NCBI RefSeq assembly: GCF_000715075.1 | Contig: NC_134101.1 | Coordinates: 134,926,237 to 134,990,236 of the forward strand | DNA: 64,000 bases | From: Nicotiana tabacum | Lineage: Eukaryota > Streptophyta > Magnoliopsida > Solanales > Solanaceae | Direction of reading: 5' to 3' | In this document: one piece after another, positions 55,433 to 64,000 of the stretch | How positions within the stretch are numbered: the stretch's first letter is position 1 | Layout: each line of letters opens with the position of its first letter | Position numbers and translations under genes: made by a program | The notes under the pieces: generated by a model | Told to the model about the DNA's origin: nothing | Databases searched by the model: none | What the model saw: only the letters and a program-made list of their open reading frames with translations

Positions 55433-58082
55433 TTGGTGTAAATATTTCTGTAACACTGGATGAGTTAGATGCATTATGTTTTCCCATGAATGTTGAATAT
55501 GCTATACAAAAAGTTGTTGTTTCTGAGGTGTTTGCGAAGTTAATGTCAATAAATTTGGCTTCATCATGCCATCTCCAAAATGGAGAAACAACAAGCAGCA
55601 ATCAAATATAAATAGTAATATCCCAATAATCATAGCTTTTCGGAGGAAAAATATAGGATGAGTGATTTTGAAAAGATAATGTTTGTTTTCAACTTACATT
55701 TCTTGAAGTACGGCTGATATTATACCAATAAATAATTTTTTTTATTCAGTTCAACTAATCAAGAAATTTGAGTCGTTCAAAAAGCATGTGGTGGAGTCGT
55801 TCGAGAAATTATTTAATGGTTATATACCTACACACGATTTCGATCAATAATCCGATGAGAATGCTGAGAATGCTTTTGAAAAGGTAAGAATTCTTTCCTG
55901 CTAATATTTTTGAAATCTCATTCATTACTTTTTAATAAAAATAATATTATATTATGTTTTAATTGTGTTCAGCATTGCAAGGAATTGTTTTTAATTCAAG
56001 AAGTATGTGATGGACTCTTTCGCTAAATTATTTGATGAAAACAACAATAGTCATAACAGATTCTTTGAGAAAAGTGATGCAAAGGTATTCTAATCTTAAA
56101 AAAAATTAAATATTGAAAATTTCAACTATTCATATTATTATTGATATAATAAACAATATTATCATATTCACTAATTGTGTAACAGAGTGATAGAAAGATT
56201 GATGAACATGGTAATGGAGATATCTGTACTTCTAATAACAATCATGACCAAGCTAATAATGATGTCGTTCATGTGCATGAGACCATCCAAATGAATTCGA
56301 TTTACCAAGACAACCAAGGAGATACCAGTGTTTTTCATGATATATCCGGAGCAATATTATACTTCCTTATTATTTTACGTGTTTCTACAATCAAAATTTT
56401 GAAGATTTTTAAATACTTTTTATGATATATTTAACTAGACCAGATGGATAGTGTAGTTGATAGTAAGAAAAATTTTCTTACGTTTGATGGTGGTGATTAT
56501 CCGATTTCAATGGAGTCTCAGAATATTATACTTGAACAAATTGCTGCATAATACTAGTTGAGGTGCCAAATGATCCAATGCCAAAACCATTCCCAAGAAT
56601 AAGGCGTTGGAAAATATGAGAAGTCTCCATACGTGTCACTTGATTCAGGAGATTGCAGTTCTGCAGCACTAGTGCCTAAGCAGTATTTTAACCTCAAGTA
56701 TCCTTTTAACGTAGACATTGGGATTGAACCTGATCTTGCATTGCGCTAGGCTTTTGGACAATTTGTTGATGAAGGGACGTATAACAAATCCAAGGAAGCT
56801 GGTTTTTTATTTTTATCTAATATTTTATAATTTTAATAATTTATTTGTCGATTGATGTGTATTTTTTTTATATTGGATGCGATCTACAAAAAGGAAAAAG
56901 TTTGGATTCAGTCATATGCCTTTGGAGATCATCATATTGTCAAGAAAGAATGGTTCCACACTTTGAATAACAGTGGTCGAGCTTTGGACGACATAGTATG
57001 ATTATTGTACTTCTTATACATTATATTATATTATTATATATATGAATATATATGAAGTTAATCTCAATGTATGTTCTGTTATACATGTTAATTTTATAAT
57101 ATAACATGTATAACATTATCTATATCATAAAATAATTTGTATAATTAATAAGTAAAACTCTATGTATATCTGCAATTAATGGTATTACTACCATGTATAA
57201 CCCCATATACATCATGAAATTAATTGTATAACCAATATTCATACACTCAACTGTATGGATATTGTGTATATCTACATGTCTAAAAAATACTAATTTTTTT
57301 TAAATACATGTATATCTTGTATTATAACGTATTTATCATATGCTGACATGTATATTTTGAAATGTATATCTTGACATGTATATCTAACAGTTAAATAAAT
57401 AGCTATATGTTTATATTTGATTATTACGTGTATATCAAGAAATTAATTGTATATCCTAAAATGTATATCTTGAAATACACGTGTCTTTGCTTGCAACTAG
57501 GATTTTTTTAAAAATTTTACTTGTTACATTTATTAAATGAAATCTTTTCTTTTTTGGCAGCATATTGATGTCATCTTCTACTATCAAAGAAAAAATAAAG
57601 TATGATGTTAACATTCCAAAGTCCTTCACCACAATAAAAATTTTCGTTCAGTGTTAAGGTAAAGTCATTGTATGATCAATTTCTTGCGAGCAATAGGGAC
57701 TATGGTGCCATTCCTAAAGATCATTAAATAGCTGAGTATATCCGAGGCTCATAATTACCTTGCAATGTTCCGTGGCACACCGTCGATTATGTTCTAATTC
57801 CTATAGCCTTGACGGATGAATGGCATCAGATTTTGGGTGCGTTGACTTTTAAGAATAAGTGCTACACGTGTATGATTTTATCAGAGGAGCAGGACATGAT
57901 GCTTAAATTCGCGAGGTAATTGAACCATATACAGTGTTGATTGCTCGTTTCTTGTCTAGTACAGGGTTTTTAGGAAGAGACATCATATTCATTTGATCAA
58001 TCAACTCTACAGAGACATAGCACTTACAGATCTGTTAGCTATTCACATGGTTGATGATTTGTCACAACAAGAACACGCGCAT
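55433..58082 (+). pseudogene. Ulp1-like cysteine protease pseudogene with introns
   Basis: The only clear non-LTR gene. Coding islands separated by AT-rich introns: 55433-55611 (VGVNISVTLDELDALCFPMN), 55750-55883, 55973-56084, 56186-56350, 56439-56540, 56540-56810 (a FNLKYPFNVDIGIEPDLALR stretch then TAG), 56880-56995 (IYKKEKVWIQSYAFGDHHIV), 57562-58082. Several have GT/AG borders, best at 56996-57561 (566-base intron). The last island has HIDVIFYY, PWHTVDYVLIPIALTDEWH with the probable catalytic His (57824-57826), VYDF with the Asp (57874-57876) and VDDLSQQEHA. The catalytic Cys exon is absent: an LTR entered the next intron at 58185. Stops and frameshifts make it a pseudogene. It probably belonged to a transposon-carried C48 family that cleaves SUMO-like conjugates. 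Confidence 0.75.
57001..57540 (+). repeat. TGTATATC-rich simple-repeat tract in an intron
   Basis: Repeated words of the form TGTATATCTTGA and ACATGTATATC fill most of the 566-base intron of the Ulp1-like pseudogene. This is decayed low-complexity sequence. No coding or RNA signal. Confidence 0.6.
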
Positions 58083-58184
58083 GTTAAGTTTCAATCTATT
58101 TTATTTCTTAAAGTAATAATATATCTTTATATGGTGTTGAATCCTTTTAACGGTTCTTTTTTCCCAGTAATTATGGTGTATTTG

Positions 58185-61100
58185 TGTAACGACCCGACTT
58201 GTCCTTTTAAGAATTTACGCATCGTTCGGCGACTAAAGGCCACGAGAAGCTTTGAAATATGCATTATGACCCGCATGTGTGGTCGAGTTTGGTTTTCGTA
58301 TTTGGAGTTAAATTTAACGAAAAAAGATCTCATTTTGAAGCTTAAATGAAAAAAGTTGACCGGAGAGTTGACTTTTGAGTAAAAGACCTCAAAATAGAAA
58401 TTTAATGATGTCAATAGCTTCTTATGATGATTTCGGACTTAGGCGCATGTCCGGAATTGGGGTTGGAAGTTCGTAGAACAATTCGGCGCATTTTGGCGAA
58501 ATTAGAAAGTTGACGTGTTCTAATTATATTATTTTATGTGCGGACAAGGACTAATAATATGATGGATATAAATTGGATATGATAATAAGTTTACGAGGCG
58601 TATTATAAGAGATATGAGGTCTAAGGAAAAACCTAAGTCTAAGCCAAGTTGGAAAATTGCATGATAGTCTAAAATTTCGAATGAGTACGCACAAGACCAT
58701 ACTTTGGATGAGAATATATATATAGTAAGGTGTTATATGATTCACAACCTATAAAACGAAAGATCTTTGAGTCTAGTTTCCAAAGCTTAAAACCGTTTGT
58801 CATTTGGAAACTATTACACAAAGTTATAACCAAATAACCAAAAGCTGGAAAAATGCGATTTTGCGGCCAATTATGCTACCGCATAATAATTATGCGAACC
58901 GCAAAATCATTCTGCGATCGCAAAATGGTCGCAGAATGGCGTAGTGTAGCCCAGTTCTGGGAACTTGTTTTGCAATCCATTCCGCGAGCCGCATAGCTAT
59001 TGTGCGATACATTCTGCGATCGTAGACCTAGTTTCGGAGGATTCATTTTTTCCTATTTTCATAACCCGACACCATTTTGATAAATAGGCTTTGGGGTTTA
59101 TATTGGGGTGATTTTCTAAGCATTCTAGACAGAGGTGAGAGCTTTTTAGAGAGAGAAGGAGGAAACCCAACATTCAAATCATCCAATCTTGCATCAATCT
59201 TCAAGAATCAAGAAACTCAATCACAAGATCTTCATCTAAGAGGTAAGGATTTCATACCCTAGTCTTTAATTTTGAGTTTGAGGGGTAAAGATGGGTGATT
59301 AGGAGTATGATTCTTGGGTGTAAGAGTATTATGAATATATGTATGTACAAATAAGGTTTTTTGGAAGATTGTTGAGTTCAAATGAGTAAAGATTGGGTTG
59401 AGAATGGTAGAAATCTTTAACGATTTTAATTGAAGATTTGAAAGGCAATCCGATGTCGGAATTCGATAATTTTTGTATGGTTAAACTTGTATCGGAATAG
59501 GGGTTCATATTTTTTGAGTTTTTCGGGATTCGAAATGTGGTTCACACTATCAATTTTTAAATGAATTTCATATGGAATTAATTCCTACGATTCATATTAA
59601 ATATATTGAATTGTTTGTGACTAGATTTGAAGCTTTCAAACACGAATTTGCGAGGCGAAGGTTTATTGGAATCTTGAATTTGGTTGCAAAACAAGGTAAG
59701 TATCTTGCCTAACCTTATGTGGGGGACTTTCCCTTAGGATTTGAGTCTTCTATGTTAATTGTAGTTCGTGTACGTGAGGTGACGAGTGCGTACTCGGACT
59801 TATTTGTGGGAAATTGCCCTTTTAGGTTTCTTAGGTCCTTATATTCACTATGTATGAAGTTATTCTTGATATGATTGAGTTTCCTATTTTTTAGTTTCAC
59901 CTCTACATGCTTAATTGGAATTAATTGCTTCATGATTCACTCTTATTGCCTAATTGACTACTATTTGATTTAACTGAAGAATTTAGCCTCTCTTATTGTC
60001 ATGCTATCTTTTCATAGCTGCTTGTCTTATTTGAGAATTATTATTATCCCTCCTAAAATTGTTTAGTCTTAAGTGAAGCTAAGATCATCTTTCCTTAATT
60101 GAATTGTCGAGTATCCTTTTAATTGTCCAACCTTAAAAGGAGTTTAGATAACTTATATCTGTGTTGACTTGCCTTTATTTGGGACTACTTGACTCGTGTT
60201 GATTTCCTTGTTATTGACTTGTATATTATGGGATTGTTGCTACATGTTAGTTTTCCCTTTATTGAACTGTCCCTTTTATGCCAGCATTCTTTTTTGTGGT
60301 TATTCCTTGTGAACTAGTTCTATAGTTTCTTTGTGATTTACAGTTCTTGAGTTGATTTACTTGTCGTACCTTGTATTATTGTCATTGTTGTTGTTGTACG
60401 TGTTGTGGTGATGTACGAGTTTTCTACCATGTTGTAGTTGTTATCTCTATTGGTTGCGTTGCATATTTGCTTTGGGACTACGAAACGGTATTCCGGTAGA
60501 TCCTCCTGCACATTTACGTTTGGGACTACGAGACGGTATCCCGGTAGATCCACCTATTCTGCATATTTATTTTGGGACTATGGAATGGTATTCTGGTAGA
60601 TCCTTTTGCACATTTACGTTTGGGACTATGAGATGGTATCCCGGTAGATCCCCCTGTTCTGCATATTTACTTTGGGACTACGGAACGGTATTTCGGTAAA
60701 TCCTCCTGCACATTTACATTTGGGACTACGGGATGATATCCCGGTATATCCCCATGTTTTGCCTATTTACTTTGGGACTATGGAACGGTATTCCGGGAGA
60801 TCCCTCTGCACTATTATGTTTGAGACTACGGGACGGTATCCTGGGAGATCCCAGTTATTATCACTATGTTTTGAGTTGTTATTTCATTGATCCTATCCCT
60901 GTGTAAACATTATATTTGTTGTCTGTTCTTATCCTTATGCTTACTAGCTAGTATGAACTATGTTAGGACACTTGCACAAGCATACATGTGGCTAAGCACC
61001 CTTATCGGATAGGAGGCTTCATAATATTGCTGAGTATAGACGCATACCCTTATTTATTTGCCTTCCATATGAGAATGGCTCTTTTGGGCACATGAGTTAT

Positions 61101-62012
61101 GAGTATGATTATGAGGTGTGATGAGGGCACATGATGCTAAATGTTAGGGTTCAGGTATTGAGATCCATATTGTATGATTATGAGATGAGGTGTCACAAGG
61201 TAACTTATACTCGAAGGATATTTATTTGAAAAGATTATATTAGAAAGGTATTTAATTTTAGAGAACTATTTTTGAAAAATATTTACTTGAAGGAAGTATA
61301 TTTCGAAATGTTTTTATCAATTGAAGGATTTGACTAATTGATTGAAGTTTGTTGGCTAAGACCTAATGTGAAAACTGTTGCAGTTGTTGAGTTGTGACTT
61401 GTCCTTAATGTATACGTGATTTCGGATTTGGATTGTATTTCCGTTCACTTTTCTATGTTCTTATTGTGGTGTTCTGCTGTTAGTTGCTATTTCCTACTTA
61501 TTGAAATTACTGTATGGTTAGCCGCATCGCATAGTCTTTATATAGATATCATGTTCTATTGTTCCTATACTTATACTTGTGCAGTTTATGAGAGAAGTAG
61601 GTGTCTTGACTATTCCTCGTCACTACTCCACTGAGGTTAGTCTTTATACTTACTGGGCACCGTTGTGGTGTGCTCATACTACACTTCTGCACATTTTTTT
61701 TGGTGCTGATCTAGGTATTGTTTGTTAATAGTTGTGCAGATTCTTGCCGAGGAGACTCAAGGTAACCCTAATGCTGCGTTCGCAGGCTTCGGAGTCATCT
61801 TCCTATTTTGTAATCACACTATTGTACTTATTTCCATACAGTTGTACTTATTTCCATACAGTTGTATTTAGAAGTTATAGCGAAACTCTATAGAGCTTAT
61901 GACTTGTACAACCGGTTTTGGGAAGATGTAAATTTCCTAAAGACTTCTATGTTGAAACTGTTAGACTAGGTTCCATCATGAAACCCAACGGAGGGGAAAT
62001 TGGGTCATGACA
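58185..62012 (+). mobile_element. 3.8 kb 5' LTR of a Tekay-type element
   Basis: Runs from TGTAACGACCCGACTTGTCC to TTGGGTCATGACA. It is a 5' LTR because a tRNA-Met primer site follows at once. GC/CG module 58855-59030 (GCGATCGCA words), TATA-like GATAAATAGG near 59080, donor-like GGTAAG at 59242 and 59695, GGGACTAC array 60470-60860, and terminal blocks. The left flank ATTTG (58180-58184) cannot be checked, because the right end of the element lies outside the window. Frames at 58127-61634 are LTR readings. Confidence 0.88.
60470..60860 (+). repeat. GGGACTACGGAACGGTATTCC tandem array in the LTR
   Basis: About eight units alternating GGGACTACGGAACGGTATTCC and GGGACTACGGGACGGTATCC, each followed by GG(T/G)AGATCC and CTGCACATTTA or CTGCATATTTA. 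The average period is about 50. The array is longer and more regular than the copies at 53636 and 15410. Confidence 0.85.
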
Positions 62013-62015
62013 ATT

Positions 62016-62027
62016 TGGTATCAAAGC
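62016..62027 (+). other. Primer binding site, tRNA-Met type
   Basis: TGGTATCAAAGC, followed by TCTAGGTTC, three bases after the LTR end at 62012. Confidence 0.88.
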
Positions 62028-62306
62028 TCTAGGTTCATAGGTGATGCGAGTCATAAGTGAGTTTAATATAGTCTTGCGGATCGGTACGGAGATGATTGTA
62101 CTTATCTTCAAGAGGCTACAAAACTATTAGGGCAATCTCAGTTCTTTCATTCCAATGGTGCAAGCTTATTAATCTCGCAGTTTGAACTTTACCCATTCCA
62201 TTCTCTCATAGATGGTGAGGACACAATTATTGATAGCGCTACTCCAAGATCAGGTGTCGCTAGAGGCAGAGGCAGAGACCGATGAGGAATACGTGCCACA
62301 GCTAGA
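62028..62306 (+). pseudogene. Leader and gag start, interrupted by an LTR
   Basis: A leader of about 180 bases precedes an ATG at 62212 that opens MVRTQLLIALLQDQVSLEAE. Its first four residues match the gag start at 14536. The frame reaches VPQL and is cut at 62306 by a minus-strand LTR. The rest of gag-pol would lie beyond the window. The apparent frame to 62409 reads into the inserted LTR. Confidence 0.75.
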
Positions 62307-64000
62307 TGTCACGACCAAAAATCTAACCATGGTCGTGAAGGTGCCTATCGTGTTACAAGGCAAGCCTACTTCCCACAATATTACTAATAAACCGATTATA
62401 AGATATTAATAAAACATTTCAACATTTAAATTTTTAATTAACTAAATCAACTCTAAATATAATATAGAAAAATACTGAAACGAGCCCCAAACATCGGCTG
62501 TCACTAAGTCGTGAGCGTCTAAAACTATAAACTAAGATATATAAACTGTCTAACCGTCCAAAAGAAGAAATGACAAGAGGAGTAACAAGATCCTGCGGAC
62601 ACTAGAAGCTACCTTGCAATCTCCATAGATAGACGGCCTGAACTCAACGATCGTCGCGCTCTAACTCACCTAGATCTTTACATAAAGTGCAGTGTGTAGT
62701 ATGAGTACAACCGACTCAGTAGTAGTAACAGAAATAACTAAGGAACTGAGCAGTGGTGACGAGCTAAGTAAAATAGTCCAATTATATATTTTTCACAATT
62801 TAAAAAAATAAATAGAAAAAACGGTAAATTCCATAACTCAGTAAATGCCACAAAGAAATTTAACAGATAAATGTAGCAACAACACAAATAAATACAACCT
62901 CATAGCAGTGTCACTCCATCACTCATCACTCTCACTCAACTTACTCAAAACACTCAACACTCTGCGCTCACTGGGGATGTGTACAAACTCCGGAGGGGAT
63001 CCCAAAGCCCAAGCACTAAGCACGGACAACTCACATGCTACCATATCAATACCTGGATCTGCACGGTCAACTCACATGCTACGCAGACAACTCACGCGCT
63101 ATGGTATCAAAACCTGGCCCCGTACGGTCAACTCATGTGCTATGCGAACAAATCATGCGCTATGGTATTAATATCCTCACAACCAGGCCCTCAGCCTTAC
63201 TTAATCAGTACCTCACTAGCCTCACCATCATCAACAAATAAGGGGACACAACCCACATCAAGTATTAAAGCATATTAACAAATAATAGAGACTGAAGTAA
63301 ACATGTACAATAATTTCTATGACTGAGTACAAATAATGTGAGCATGAATAAAGCCTAAGCATGATCTCTAACATGACGACAGACAAGTTCAACAACAAGT
63401 AACTGCGTAAACACAGATGATGGTGATGAGGCCTCACGGGACGGACCAAGTCTCAATCCCTCGAGGTATACAACCATACGCCCGTCACCTAGCATGGGTA
63501 TCACCTCCAAACAGTCACACGATATCAAATTCTCCTGGTTTATACCCTCAAAGCCAGAGTTAAAACTGTTACTTATCTTATCAGCGTAAAATCCTACTCC
63601 GAGATGCCCTCGTCTCTGGACTCTCTCTCAAAAAGCTCCGAATCTAACCATAATCATATTAATACCATCAAGATGTGCTAAAGAATCGAATTCCACAATA
63701 AAAACTACAAAATATACCAAAAAACCAAAATCGGCCAAAACCCGACCCCCGACCCCTGGGCCCATGTCTCGAAACCAGTCAAAATGGTAGAATCAAAACC
63801 CTCGTCCTCACCTAAGTATAACCATATAAAATTTATTAAAATCGGACTCCGTTTGGTCCCTCAAATCCTCACTTAAAACTTTCCAAAACTCAAACCCTAA
63901 CTCCCTCAATTTCACTTTGAAATCATCAATCAAATTCCAAAAACGAAGATGGATTCATGAAAAATAACCAAAACCGAGTAGAAAACACTTACCCCAATCC
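62307..64000 (-). mobile_element. A-like LTR inserted into gag, minus strand, runs off the window
   Basis: Begins TGTCACGACCAAAAATC on the plus strand. The terminal stem TCACGACC/GGTCGTGA (62309-62316, 62331-62338) is perfect. It shows the TAAAGTGCAGTGTGTAGTAT block, CTCCGGAGGGGATCC and, near 63989, ACTTACCCCAATCC, which is a donor-like GGTAAGT on the minus strand. The other end and any interior are outside the window. CTAGA (62302-62306) would be the left target duplication. Frames at 62845-63449 are LTR readings. Confidence 0.82.

Noticed and set aside
58127..58414. 95-codon minus-strand frame at the start of the 3.8 kb LTR
   Set aside because: It spans the junction between an intron of the pseudogene and the LTR, so it cannot be an old gene.
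60470..60860. Regular repeats that could suggest a CRISPR-like array
   Set aside because: Units are imperfect, contiguous, lie inside an LTR and recur in homologous LTRs. The genome is a plant nucleus.
58180..62017. ATTTG on both sides of the 58185-62012 LTR as a solo-LTR target duplication
   Set aside because: The right-hand ATTTG belongs to the primer-site region of the element interior, so the match is taken as coincidence. The true right end is outside the window.
62013..62034. tRNA-like sequence after LTR ends (also 14714-14735 and 37604)
   Set aside because: These are primer binding sites complementary to the tRNA 3' end. No cloverleaf surrounds them.

Overview
This window is plant nuclear DNA with no intact host gene. 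It is AT-rich and packed with old LTR retrotransposons on both strands. The dominant elements are Ty3/gypsy chromoviruses of the Del/Tekay type, recognised by gag, protease, FIDD-type reverse transcriptase, RNase H, integrase and a C-terminal chromodomain, with tRNA-Met-type primer binding sites and long LTRs of about 2.6-3.8 kb. One Tat/Ogre-type element is also present, with an 18-base tRNA-Arg-type primer binding site. The LTR styles resemble Solanaceae (Nicotiana-like) repeats as I know them. That placement is inference from memory, not a search.

Layout. 1-3025: the 3' part of one LTR and a different LTR on the minus strand. 3049-31845: a nest. A minus-strand solo LTR (3054-31840, 5-bp target duplication CATGA) is split by a ~1.5 kb TG-starting repeat (3734-29741). 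That repeat is split by a Tat/Ogre-type element (4808-29311). The Ogre-type element holds an LTR fragment in its interior, and its 3' LTR carries two Tekay elements (10701-17398 minus, 18655-28694 plus). 31846-36490: AT-rich DNA with a broken reading frame, a 101-bp tandem repeat cut by a solo LTR (33016-35864, duplication GATTA), and the last exon of a Ulp1-like cysteine protease. 36490-42757: an LTR remnant interrupted by a small short-LTR element (37215-41022, duplication GGGCA). 42768-55352: a degraded Tekay pol and its 3' LTR, which is interrupted by an internally deleted Tekay element (48452-54494). 55433-58082: an intron-containing Ulp1-like protease pseudogene. 58185-64000: a 3.8 kb LTR with primer binding site and gag start, interrupted by another minus-strand LTR that runs off the window.

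No retrotransposon here looks autonomous. Every pol is broken by stops or frameshifts, and several have lost catalytic acids (protease D to Y, RT FIDD to FIDV, integrase D to N). Many of the stops sit where relatives have CAG, as expected from deamination at methylated CHG sites. In the three nested Tekay elements the internal deletions lie inside otherwise bounded elements.

I did not find a coherent new biological system. The observations most worth testing are features shared across LTR families: covarying stem-loops at both LTR termini, two conserved splice-donor-like motifs plus an acceptor-like motif inside the LTRs, and a family-specific GC palindrome module just upstream of the presumed TATA box. 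The two Ulp1-like remnants are the only recognisable non-LTR genes.
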